Shown: piece after piece, positions 1 to 7,974 of the stretch
Layout of the letters: each line of letters begins with the position of its first letter
Numbering within the stretch: position 1 is the first letter of the stretch
Translations under genes and position numbers: made by a program
Origin: Paraburkholderia sp. IMGN_8
GTDB taxonomy: Bacteria; Pseudomonadota; Gammaproteobacteria; Burkholderiales; Burkholderiaceae
NCBI RefSeq assembly: GCF_038050405.1
Contig: NZ_CP150901.1
Coordinates: 1,612,001 to 1,676,000, forward strand
Reading direction: 5' to 3'
Length of the DNA stretch: 64,000 nt
The notes under the pieces: model-generated
What the model was told of the DNA's origin: nothing
Databases searched by the model: none
What the model saw: the letters and a program-made list of their open reading frames with translations, nothing else

Positions 1-87
1 GTCGATGGCTGAAGGCCTGATGCCTGTTCGTTGCCGGGATTATGACACTCGTGTGGCGTTATCGGGCTGCCGCGTCGGAGCCTGTTG

Positions 88-891
88 TCAGAGGCGCTTG
101 ATGAGCGCCATCGCGGCCGCCGGGTTGCGTTCCTTGAAGCCGCTGATGATGTACAGGTAGACGTCTCGTGCTGTGATTGTATCGGGTGCTTCGGCTGATG
201 TTTCGAGGTCTTCCGGTGTTTTGCCTGCGGCGAGTTGGCGGGCGCGCTCGGCCCATGCGTCGAGGGCTTTGGTCGAATAGCCTTTTGCCTGTTTGTCTGT
301 TGTGCCCATGATGCGGGCGTAGACGAATGGCGCGGTGATATCCGCGATTTGCGGGTAGTCGCTGTCGCCGGCTAGCACGATTGCTACCTGGTATTTTTTT
401 GCTAGCGCGATGAATTCTGGGGTTTTGAAGCTTGCGTGGCGGACTTCGATTGCGTGCCTCAGGTTTTGACCTTCGATGCTTTGCGGCAGCAGTTTCAGGA
501 AGGCTTCGAAGTCTTCTTTGTCGAATTTTTTTGTTGGCGCGAATTGCCAGTTTATGGGGCCTAGTTTTTGTTTTAGTAGCAGTACGCCACTGGCGAAGAA
601 GCGTTCTATTGTTTCATTGGCGTCCGCCAGGATTTTTCTGTTGGTCGCGTAGCGAGGGGCTTTTAGCGAGAAGACGAAGTCTTCGGGGGTTTCCTGATAC
701 CACTTCTCGTAGCTCGAGGGCTTTTGCAAGCCGTAAAAGGTGCCGTTGATTTCTATCGAAGTGAGGTTTTTGCTCGCGTATTCCAGCTCGCGGGTTTGTG
801 TCAGGTCTGACGGGTAGAAGGTGCCACGCCAGGGGGCGTAGGTCCAGCCGCCTATGCCGATTCTGATGTTTGGTTTTTTTGCCGTTGGCAT
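88..891 (-). CDS. DUF72 (YecE-like) family protein
   Basis: The 267-residue product has the typical length and pattern of DUF72/YecE proteins, which adopt a TIM-barrel-like fold and have no settled biochemical role. The N-terminus carries the family hallmark IGIGGWTYAPWRGTFYP (about residues 11-27). It is followed by YASKNLTSIEINGTFYGLQ and FVFSLKAPRYATN, both usual in the family, and by the later block HAIEVRHASF. There is no signal peptide or membrane segment, so a cytoplasmic protein is expected. The gene stands alone, 50 bases from the start of the large repeat element. Family assignment is firm; function is unknown. Confidence 0.9.
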   Translation of the reverse strand: MPTAKKPNIRIGIGGWTYAPWRGTFYPSDLTQTRELEYASKNLTSIEINGTFYGLQKPSSYEKWYQETPEDFVFSLKAPRYATNRKILADANETIERFFASGVLLLKQKLGPINWQFAPTKKFDKEDFEAFLKLLPQSIEGQNLRHAIEVRHASFKTPEFIALAKKYQVAIVLAGDSDYPQIADITAPFVYARIMGTTDKQAKGYSTKALDAWAERARQLAAGKTPEDLETSAEAPDTITARDVYLYIISGFKERNPAAAMALIKRL

Positions 892-940
892 GGGGGGCCT
901 GGGGTTTTTGGCTGCGCCGGGGAGGGGATAGATTAGCGGA

Positions 941-1225
941 TTTTTTTGCCTATGCGGCGCTTTGTGTCTGTTTGCCTGCGGTGTTGGCCTTTCCTTGATT
1001 TGTTAGTGGTCTATTAGTGTCGCCCCTGTGCGGGGCAGGCACTTACTTTCTTTGCCGCCGCAAAGAAAGTAAGCAAAGAAAGCGGCTCAAACCGCCAATT
1101 CTTAAGCGGGCCCCCTGGCTTGGAGGAGGTAGTGGAGCATCTGGAATCTGTGCCCTCGCGCACTCCGCGCTGATGACAAGGCAGTCATACTTCCGGCGGC
1201 GCTGCGCGCGCCGTGGCGGTACTTC
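941..1225. repeat. Left arm of a large inverted-repeat element
   Basis: This roughly 285-base arm is inverted and highly similar to 1387-2944 once the inserted IS is removed; for example both arms read ggtacttc at the inner edge and end in a T-run/A-run at the outer edge. Inside it, 1042-1073 is a near-perfect palindrome: cttactttctttgc, 4-base centre, gcaaagaaagtaag. The 161-base spacer 1226-1386 is unique here. Open reading frames in the arm are not conserved as proteins. A related single copy lies near 61.7 kb, so this is a dispersed family. Confidence 0.85.
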
Positions 1226-1556
1226 CCAACACCGATCGCAGATTGGCGCCTCCGGCATCATCCTTCCCGCCTCGCACTGCGTGCTCGCCGGAACGGTCTG
1301 CAAGGGAAACCAGTGGCTTCGTTTGCGCACGGTGGGAGCCATCGGCTTCGCCTTGGCGAAGTGCCCAAACCGCCAGGCGGTTTGATGAAGTACCGCTACG
1401 GCGCGCGCAGCGCCGCCGGAAGAATGACTGCCTTGTCACTAGCGCGGAGTGCGCAAGGGCACGGATTCCAGATGCTCCACTACCGTGACTGCGCGGGGGA
1501 CCCGCTTAAGAATTGGCGGTTTGAGCCGCTTTCTTTGCTTACTTTCTTTGCGGCGG

Positions 1557-2824
1557 TGTATAGACCGGGGACATAGCTGACAGGTGTGCGGGGACATGGT
1601 TGACACTTCCGGGTATTAAAACGCCCGGTCCCGACCATGCCCTGGAACGCAAGAGACACCATGAGCCTCCGACAGGAATTTGTTCATCTGGCCAGTCAGG
1701 ACACCCTGACGATCACCGAGTTGTGCCAGCGCTTCAACATCAGCCGGCAGACCGGCTACAAATGGCTTAAGCGTGGCGAGAACGCGCTGTCAGATCAATC
1801 ACGGCGCCCAGCCACCAGCCCCTTGAAGACTCCCGCTGCCATGGAGCAGGAAGTGGTGCGGCTGCGCCAGGCCCATCCGCGCTGGGGCGGGCGCAAGATC
1901 AGTCGGCGCCTGCAGGATCTGGGCTTTGAGGCGGTGCCGCAGCCCAGCACCGTGACCGACATCCTGCACCGGCATAACCTGATCCTGCCGACCGATTCAG
2001 CAATGAGCGAACCGTGGAAGCGCTTTGAACACGAGCAGCCCAACGTACTCTGGCAGATGGATTTCAAGGGTCACTTCGATACCCTCCAGAAGCAGCGTTG
2101 CAGCCCCCTGACGGTGCTGGACGACCACTCGCGTTTCAGCATCCTGCTGCGTGCCTGCGGGCCGACGGACACCTCGACCGTGCAGGCGGGATTACGTGAG
2201 GCGTTTGGGCACTACGGCCTGCCGTTGCGCATCAACACCGATAACGGCTCGCCGTGGGGTTCGCCCAGCAGTCCGGGGCAGCTTACCGAGCTGGCCGTCT
2301 GGCTGATCCGGCTGGGTATCCGTATCAGCTACAGCCGGCCGTATCACCCGCAGACCAATGGCAAGGATGAGCGGTTTCACCGTACGTTGAAGGCTGAAGT
2401 GCTGAACGGACGAAGCTTCGCTACGCAGGAGCACGTGCAACAGGAACTGGACCGCTGGCGCACCGTGTATAACTGCGAACGTCCGCACGAGGCGATTGGC
2501 ATGGACACGCCGGTCAGCCGTTACAAGCCCAGCCCCCGGGCGTATCCATCGATCCTGCAGGAGCCTGAATACGGCCCGGACGACGTGGTGCTACGAGTCA
2601 GGTCAGATGGCCAGCTACGCTTTAAGGGACGGAAACTTAAGGTCTCGAACGCACTTTATGGACTGCCGGTTGCGGCACGCGCAAAGGTGGGCGAAGACGG
2701 CGTATTTGAATTCTGGTTTGCACATCACCGCATCCTCACCCTTGACCTGAGGAGCGAGAATCACTGACCATAAAGTGTCAACGATGTCTCCGCACGTTTG
2801 TCAATCATGTCCCCGGTCTATACA
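1557..2824 (+). mobile_element. IS481-family insertion sequence, apparently complete
   Basis: The 1268-base element begins TGTATAGACCGGGGACAT and ends with its reverse complement. The terminal inverted repeats match at 23 of 26 bases and start with TGT, as usual for IS481. It carries one long transposase gene. A 6-base direct repeat CGGCGG flanks it (1551-1556 and 2825-2830), the expected target duplication, although the target is itself palindromic and GC-rich. Intact ends, an intact gene and a visible duplication suggest a recent insertion. Confidence 0.92.
1637..2767 (+). CDS. IS481-family transposase
   Basis: The 376-residue DDE transposase has an N-terminal helix-turn-helix (TITELCQRFNISRQTGYKWL, about residues 26-45) and a second winged region with HPRWGGRKISRRL. 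The rve-type catalytic core has visible acidic residues in WQMDFKG, in RINTDNGSPWG and in NGKDERFHRTLK. The C-terminal RPHEAIGMDTPVSRYKPS is typical of the family. The start MPWN resembles the usual MPW start of relatives, so 1637 is preferred over the internal ATG at 1661. No frameshift is visible, so it is probably active. Confidence 0.93.
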   Translation: MPWNARDTMSLRQEFVHLASQDTLTITELCQRFNISRQTGYKWLKRGENALSDQSRRPATSPLKTPAAMEQEVVRLRQAHPRWGGRKISRRLQDLGFEAVPQPSTVTDILHRHNLILPTDSAMSEPWKRFEHEQPNVLWQMDFKGHFDTLQKQRCSPLTVLDDHSRFSILLRACGPTDTSTVQAGLREAFGHYGLPLRINTDNGSPWGSPSSPGQLTELAVWLIRLGIRISYSRPYHPQTNGKDERFHRTLKAEVLNGRSFATQEHVQQELDRWRTVYNCERPHEAIGMDTPVSRYKPSPRAYPSILQEPEYGPDDVVLRVRSDGQLRFKGRKLKVSNALYGLPVAARAKVGEDGVFEFWFAHHRILTLDLRSENH

Positions 2825-2944
2825 CGGCGGCAAAGAAAGTAAGTGCCTGCCCCGCACAGGGGCGACGCTAATAGACCACTAAGAAAACAAGGAAAGGCCA
2901 ACACCGCAGGCACACAGCCACAAAGCGCCGCGCAGGCAAAAAAA

Positions 2945-3712
2945 CTATTCCGAGTCTTCAACTTTCCGCGCCTTGCGCACCCCGACGTGCGCTTCCTTCG
3001 CAGAAGATTCCTCAAACCGCCTCGTGGCCTCCGCCACTTCCAGTTGAAATTGTTGCAAAGCACTAACCGCCACATCAGGCGGCATAAGCGCCGTCCACAG
3101 CACATCAATCAACTGCCCCGCGGTAGCATCAATATCGATATGCCGATTCGCCAGCGTAGCGTCCCACAGCACATGTTCCATCGGCCCAAACACCATTGAG
3201 CGAAGCAACCTCAACGGCATATCCGATCGAATCTGCCCCGTTTCCTGCCCCCGTGCCAACACCCGCATCAACGGCGCGGTATACCGGCGCTGCAATTCGG
3301 TCAGCGCCTCGCTAAGCTCATGATGCCGCGCCCGGCCCTCCGACAAAACCAAAGCACACAGGTCGGTGCCATTGACCAGCATCAACCGCAAATGCGTCCG
3401 CACAATGAAAGCAAACTGCTGACGCACACTGCCATCGCGCGGCAAGCCCGATTCGATCGCTTCAATAATCTCGTCATACCAGTCGCCAATCACCCGCGCG
3501 CATAACTCCCGCTTGCCACGGAAATAACTGAACACGGTCGCCTCGGAAATGCCCAGGCGCTGCGCAATCTCCGCCGTCGTCGCGCGCTCGTATCCCCTCT
3601 CGGAGAATACGTCGCGTCCCGCCTGCAGAATCTCCTTCACGCGCTGCTGCGACTTGCGCCCGGCCGGCTGGCGGCGCGAGGCAGGTAACTCGGCCTTCAA
3701 GGCAACCGTCAT
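2945..3712 (-). CDS. liuQ: TetR/AcrR regulator, LiuQ-like
   Basis: The 255-residue protein has an N-terminal TetR helix-turn-helix (ERGYERATTAEIAQRLGISE, then VFSYFRGKRELC) and a variable ligand-binding helical domain. The open frame extends upstream to a TTG at 3817, but the ATG at 3712 places the DNA-binding domain at the usual distance and is preferred. It is divergent from liuA. In betaproteobacteria a TetR protein named LiuQ is known to control leucine/isovalerate catabolism, so assignment rests on family plus position. The C-terminus is unusually charged and ends exactly at the repeat-element boundary, so its last residues could have been altered by that element. Confidence 0.75.
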   Translation of the reverse strand: MTVALKAELPASRRQPAGRKSQQRVKEILQAGRDVFSERGYERATTAEIAQRLGISEATVFSYFRGKRELCARVIGDWYDEIIEAIESGLPRDGSVRQQFAFIVRTHLRLMLVNGTDLCALVLSEGRARHHELSEALTELQRRYTAPLMRVLARGQETGQIRSDMPLRLLRSMVFGPMEHVLWDATLANRHIDIDATAGQLIDVLWTALMPPDVAVSALQQFQLEVAEATRRFEESSAKEAHVGVRKARKVEDSE

Positions 3713-3803
3713 ATGAGTCCAGTTCAGATTTGTGAGGAAGATGGCCCCGATGACGTCAATCCTATCACGTATGAATGCCGATAAAGGCCCAAAAGTGAGT
3801 TTC

Positions 3804-3841
3804 TGAGTAACACTCAAAAATACCTATTGACGCTTACGTAA
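3804..3841. promoter_or_regulatory. Candidate operators between liuQ and liuA
   Basis: Two symmetric sites lie in the divergent intergenic region. TGAGTaacACTCA (3804-3816) is a perfect inverted repeat that extends to 9-base arms with one mismatch. TTGACGCTTACGTAA (3827-3841) contains the palindrome TTACGTAA (3834-3841). Either would suit a dimeric TetR protein; which one LiuQ uses cannot be decided here. Confidence 0.5.
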
Positions 3842-3987
3842 ATCTAGCGTGAAATGCGCCTTGAGCGTTGCGCGCCTCGTGCGGGATGATGGTGGCAGCC
3901 CACAAGGCCGCACCGTCCGCTGAGCCGCACTCAGACACGCCGGCGCCCACCATGGCCGGCCGCCAACGAAATTCTGGAGACACAGCA

Positions 3988-5169
3988 ATGAGTAACCTGC
4001 CCGGATTGCAATTCCCGCTCGGCGAAGAAATCGAAATGCTGCGTGACAGCATCGCGGGTTTCGCGGCCAAAGAAATCGCCCCGCGTGCCGCGGAAATCGA
4101 TCGTACGGATCAATTCCCCATGGACTTGTGGCGCAAATTCGGCGATCTGGGCGTGCTCGGCATGACGGTTGCGGAGGAATACGGCGGCGCGAACATGGGC
4201 TACACGGCGCACATGATCGCGATGGAAGAAATCTCGCGCGCGTCGGCATCGGTCGGTCTGTCGTATGGCGCGCACTCGAATCTGTGCGTCAACCAGATTC
4301 ATCGCAACGGCACGGAAGCGCAAAAGCAGAAGTACTTGCCGAAGCTGGTCTCGGGCGAACACGTCGGCGCGCTCGCCATGAGCGAGCCGAACGCGGGTTC
4401 GGACGTCGTCAGCATGAAAATGCGCGCGGACAAGAAGGGCGACCACTACGTGCTCAACGGCACCAAGATGTGGATCACCAACGGCCCGGATTGCGACACG
4501 CTGGTCGTCTACGCCAAAACCGATCTCGAAGCGAATTCGCGCGGCATCACGGCGTTTATCGTCGAGAAGGGCATGAAGGGCTTCTCGGTCGCGCAAAAGC
4601 TCGACAAGCTCGGCATGCGCGGCTCGCATACCGGCGAGTTGGTGTTCCAGGACGTCGAAGTGCCGGAAGAAAATATCCTCGGTCAGTTGAACGGCGGCGC
4701 GAAAGTGCTGATGAGCGGTCTCGACTACGAGCGCGCCGTGCTCGCCGGTGGCCCGACCGGCATCATGGTCGCGGTCATGGACGCGGTCGTGCCGTATATC
4801 CACGACCGGAAACAGTTCGGTCAGCCGATCGGCGAGTTTCAGCTGATTCAAGGCAAGGTCGCCGATATGTACACCACGCTGCAAGCGTGCCGCGCGTATC
4901 TGTATGCCGTTGGCCGTCAACTCGACACGCTCGGCAAGGAACACGTGCGCCAGGTGCGTAAAGACTGTGCGGGCGTGATTCTCTACACCGCCGAAAAAGC
5001 CACGTGGATGGCCGGTGAAGCAATCCAGATTCTCGGCGGCAACGGCTACATCAACGAGTATCCGGTCGGCCGTCTGTGGCGCGATGCGAAGCTCTATGAA
5101 ATCGGCGCGGGCACCAGTGAAATCCGTCGCATGCTGATCGGCCGCGAACTGTTCGCCGAAACAGCTTGA
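3988..5169 (+). CDS. liuA: Isovaleryl-CoA dehydrogenase
   Basis: This FAD-dependent acyl-CoA dehydrogenase converts isovaleryl-CoA to 3-methylcrotonyl-CoA in leucine breakdown. The 393-residue product has the normal length. It shows the signatures [19 protein letters not shown] and [20 protein letters not shown], and ends ETA. The segment [14 protein letters not shown] places a glutamate (about residue 248) where isovaleryl-CoA dehydrogenases keep the catalytic base, distinguishing it from short-chain enzymes. The ATG at 3988 follows a TGGAGA ribosome site; the longer frame from 3868 adds a non-conserved leader. It is the first gene of the liu operon. Confidence 0.93.
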   Translation: MSNLPGLQFPLGEEIEMLRDSIAGFAAKEIAPRAAEIDRTDQFPMDLWRKFGDLGVLGMTVAEEYGGANMGYTAHMIAMEEISRASASVGLSYGAHSNLCVNQIHRNGTEAQKQKYLPKLVSGEHVGALAMSEPNAGSDVVSMKMRADKKGDHYVLNGTKMWITNGPDCDTLVVYAKTDLEANSRGITAFIVEKGMKGFSVAQKLDKLGMRGSHTGELVFQDVEVPEENILGQLNGGAKVLMSGLDYERAVLAGGPTGIMVAVMDAVVPYIHDRKQFGQPIGEFQLIQGKVADMYTTLQACRAYLYAVGRQLDTLGKEHVRQVRKDCAGVILYTAEKATWMAGEAIQILGGNGYINEYPVGRLWRDAKLYEIGAGTSEIRRMLIGRELFAETA

Positions 5170-5238
5170 TCGACAACGCTGCGTAACAGCGCTGTCTCAG
5201 TGCTGGCCCATAAGAAAGCGGCGATAGCAACCACTTTG

Positions 5239-5451
5239 CATGGGATCGGAGTGAGCGCTATGGGACCAGAGTAAGCGCTGAAGCGCTAACTCCGATCGAC
5301 TGCTTTGCATGGGACCAGAGTAAGCGCTGAAGCGCCAACTCTGGTCGACATACGAGTGCATGGGATCGGAGTAAGCGCTAAAGCGCTAACTCCGATCGAC
5401 ATACGAGTGTATGGGACCAGAGTAAGCGCTAAAGCGCCAACTCTGGTCGAC
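5239..5451. repeat. Four tandem hairpin repeats in the liuA-liuB gap
   Basis: Units start at 5239 (69 bases), 5308 (51), 5359 (51) and 5410 (shorter, running into the liuB ribosome site). Each can fold as a 16-base stem with a 2-base loop. Arms alternate between type A (GATCGGAG with CTCCGATC) and type B (GACCAGAG with CTCTGGTC): the two stem changes on one side are matched on the other, so pairing is kept. The first unit has an extra B-type left arm nested in an A pair. Because 51 is a multiple of three, a repetitive reading frame also exists, but it overlaps liuB and looks incidental. Confidence 0.88.
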
Positions 5452-5468
5452 ACAGGAGAAGCCACGCA

Positions 5469-7076
5469 ATGCCGAATATCGAATCAAAGCTGAATCCGCG
5501 CTCGGACGATTTCCGCGCCAACGCGGCAGCGCTCGAAGCGCTGGTCGCCGATCTTCGCGCGAAGGTCGAGAAGCTCGCGCTAGGCGGCGGGCAAGCGGCG
5601 CGCGACAAGCACACGAGCCGCGGCAAGCTGCTGCCGCGCGATCGCATCGAGAAACTGCTAGATCCGGGCACGCCGTTTCTCGAGTTCTCGCAACTCGCGG
5701 CCTACGGCATGTACCACAACGATGCGCCAGGCGCTGGCGTCATCACCGGCATCGGCCGCATTGCGGGGCAGGAGTGCGTGATCGTCTGCAATGACGCGAC
5801 GGTCAAGGGCGGCACGTACTATCCGGTCACCGTCAAAAAGCACGTGCGCGCGCAGGAAATCGCCGCGGAAAATCATCTGCCGTGCGTGTATCTGGTCGAC
5901 TCGGGCGGCGCCAATCTGCCGAATCAGGACGACGTGTTCCCCGATCGCGACCACTTCGGCCGTATCTTCTATAACCAGGCGAATCTGTCGGCGGCGGGTA
6001 TTCCGCAGATCGCCGTCGTGATGGGTTCGTGCACCGCGGGCGGCGCCTATGTGCCGGCCATGAGCGACGAGTCGATCATCGTCAGGAATCAGGGGACGAT
6101 TTTCCTCGGCGGCCCGCCGCTCGTCAAAGCCGCAACCGGCGAAGTGGTGAGCGCGGAAGACCTCGGCGGCGGAGACGTGCATACGCGTCTGTCGGGCGTG
6201 GTCGATCATCTCGCGCAAAACGACGCGCATGCGTTGGCGATTGCGCGCAGCATCGTCGGCAATCTGAATCGCGTGAAGCAGGTGCCGGTGGCGTTGCAGG
6301 AACCGAAGCCGCCGCGCTACGACGTGAAGAGCATGTACGGCGTGATTCCAGTCGATACGCGCAAGCCGTTCGATATCCGTGAAGTGATCGCGCGCATTGT
6401 CGACGACTCCGCTTTCGATGAATTCAAGGCCCGCTACGGCACCACGCTCGTGACCGGCTTTGCGCATATCTGGGGGCATCCGGTCGGCATCATCGCTAAC
6501 AACGGCATTCTGTTTTCGGAGTCGGCGCTCAAGGGCACGCACTTCATCGAACTGTGCTGCCAGCGCAAGATTCCGCTGGTGTTCCTGCAGAACATCACCG
6601 GCTTCATGGTGGGCCGAAAATACGAAAACGAAGGCATCGCGCGTAACGGCGCGAAGATGGTGACGGCCGTGGCGACGGCGAAAGTGCCGAAGTTCACGGT
6701 GATCATCGGCGGCTCGTTCGGTGCGGGCAACTACGGCATGTGCGGCCGCGCGTATTCGCCGCGTTTCCTGTGGATGTGGCCGAACGCGCGGATCTCGGTG
6801 ATGGGCGGCGAGCAGGCCGCATCGGTGCTGGCCACCGTCAAGCGCGACGGTATCGAAGGCAAGGGCGGCTCGTGGAGCGCGGAAGAGGAAGAGGCATTCA
6901 AGCAGCCGATTCGCGATCAATACGAGCATCAAGGCCACCCGTACTACGCGAGCGCGCGTCTGTGGGACGACGGCGTGATCGACCCGGCGCAAACGCGCGA
7001 CGTACTCGGTCTCGGCCTCTCGGCAACCATGAACGCACCGATCGAAGACACGCGTTTCGGCGTGTTCAGAATGTGA
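5469..7076 (+). CDS. liuB: 3-methylcrotonyl-CoA carboxylase, carboxyltransferase (beta) subunit
   Basis: It transfers CO2 from carboxybiotin to 3-methylcrotonyl-CoA, giving 3-methylglutaconyl-CoA. The 535-residue protein has the usual two-halved crotonase-like carboxyltransferase fold: N-terminal [23 protein letters not shown], an acyl-CoA half with [17 protein letters not shown] and [17 protein letters not shown], and a carboxybiotin half with [14 protein letters not shown] and [33 protein letters not shown] is typical of methylcrotonyl-CoA rather than propionyl-CoA carboxylases. An AGGAG site precedes the ATG. The 299-base gap to liuA is filled by hairpin repeats, so its message may be processed there. 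Confidence 0.95.
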   Translation: MPNIESKLNPRSDDFRANAAALEALVADLRAKVEKLALGGGQAARDKHTSRGKLLPRDRIEKLLDPGTPFLEFSQLAAYGMYHNDAPGAGVITGIGRIAGQECVIVCNDATVKGGTYYPVTVKKHVRAQEIAAENHLPCVYLVDSGGANLPNQDDVFPDRDHFGRIFYNQANLSAAGIPQIAVVMGSCTAGGAYVPAMSDESIIVRNQGTIFLGGPPLVKAATGEVVSAEDLGGGDVHTRLSGVVDHLAQNDAHALAIARSIVGNLNRVKQVPVALQEPKPPRYDVKSMYGVIPVDTRKPFDIREVIARIVDDSAFDEFKARYGTTLVTGFAHIWGHPVGIIANNGILFSESALKGTHFIELCCQRKIPLVFLQNITGFMVGRKYENEGIARNGAKMVTAVATAKVPKFTVIIGGSFGAGNYGMCGRAYSPRFLWMWPNARISVMGGEQAASVLATVKRDGIEGKGGSWSAEEEEAFKQPIRDQYEHQGHPYYASARLWDDGVIDPAQTRDVLGLGLSATMNAPIEDTRFGVFRM

Positions 7077-7104
7077 CAATGCGCTGAGCGCAGGAGCCTG
7101 AACC

Positions 7105-7890
7105 ATGCAATACGAAACGCTGAATGTCGCGTTTAGCGCTCAGATCGCCACGGTCACGCTGAATCGTCCGGACGTGCGCAATGCGTTCAACGAAACGATG
7201 ATCGCCGAAGTGACCTCGGCCTTCACAGCCTTGAACGGGCGCGACGACGTGCGCGCGGTCGTGCTGGCCGCGAACGGCAAAGCGTTCTGCGCGGGCGCCG
7301 ACCTGAACTGGATGAAGAAAATGGCCGGTTACTCCGACGAGGAGAACCGCGCCGATGCGATGCTGCTGGCGAACATGCTGTCGTCGATCTATCGCTGCAA
7401 CAAGCCGGTGATCGCGCGCGTGAACGGCGATGCCTACGCGGGCGGCATGGGTTTGATTTCGGCATGCGATATCGTCGTCGCCGTGGACAGCGCGCGCTTT
7501 TGCCTGTCGGAAGCGCGTCTCGGCCTGATTCCCGCGACGATCGCGCCGTATGTGATCCGCGCGCTGGGCGAGCAGGCGTCGCGCCGCTACTTCACGACCG
7601 CCGAGCAGTTCGATTGCGCGACGGCATTCCGGTTGGGGCTGGTGAGCGAAGCGGTGAGCGCCGGGCAACTCGATGCGACGGTCCGGCAAATCGCGGACAC
7701 GCTCTGTGCGAACGGTCCGCAAGCGGTACGTGCGTGCAAACAACTCGTGCAGGACATCGCGGGCCATGAGTTGAACGATGCAATGATCGAAGACACCGCA
7801 GCGCGCATCGCGCGCACGCGCGCCGGTGCGGAAGGCCGCGAAGGCGTCGCGTCGTTCCTCGAAAAACGTACGCCGTCCTGGCGCAACTGA
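7105..7890 (+). CDS. liuC: Methylglutaconyl-CoA hydratase (enoyl-CoA hydratase family)
   Basis: The 261-residue crotonase-family protein is placed between the two carboxylase subunits, where LiuC hydrates 3-methylglutaconyl-CoA to HMG-CoA. Visible family features are VTLNRPDVRNAFNETMI, the oxyanion-hole region KAFCAGADLNWMKKMAGYS, and ARVNGDAYAGGMGLISACDI. The LNWMKKMA stretch is common in methylglutaconyl-CoA hydratases. It starts 28 bases after liuB behind an AGGAG site. The family is certain; substrate is inferred from operon position. Confidence 0.92.
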   Translation: MQYETLNVAFSAQIATVTLNRPDVRNAFNETMIAEVTSAFTALNGRDDVRAVVLAANGKAFCAGADLNWMKKMAGYSDEENRADAMLLANMLSSIYRCNKPVIARVNGDAYAGGMGLISACDIVVAVDSARFCLSEARLGLIPATIAPYVIRALGEQASRRYFTTAEQFDCATAFRLGLVSEAVSAGQLDATVRQIADTLCANGPQAVRACKQLVQDIAGHELNDAMIEDTAARIARTRAGAEGREGVASFLEKRTPSWRN

Positions 7891-7974
7891 CGCGCATCAG
7901 CACAGATTCCAGGGCGCTTGCAGGCCTTCACGAGAACAACAGTCCCAGAACGCGACACCTAATCGAGACATCTC

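Larger units (their letters stand above)
1387..2944. repeat. Right arm of the inverted-repeat element, interrupted by an IS
   Basis: This is the inverted partner of 941-1225. The arm is 1387-1556 plus 2825-2944, about 284 bases without the IS and one copy of its target duplication. The insertion sits in the centre of the arm's 32-base palindrome, so ctttgcggcgg precedes and cggcggcaaag follows the IS. The outer edge at 2944 abuts the stop codon of the TetR gene, which ends at 2945. Confidence 0.85.

Noticed and set aside
1017..1576. Several 80-120-codon frames in the inverted-repeat element
   Set aside because: They lie in repeat arms in both orientations, with no domain or ribosome site.
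4128..4961. Long frames inside liuA on both strands
   Set aside because: They are shadows of a high-GC gene; liuA matches its family over its full length.
5239..5451. CRISPR array
   Set aside because: The units are contiguous palindromes with no unique spacers, and no cas genes are present.
5305..5493. A repetitive 62-codon reading frame over the hairpin repeats
   Set aside because: It exists because the unit is 51 bases; it overlaps the liuB start and has no ribosome site. The constraint visible is on base pairing, not on the protein.
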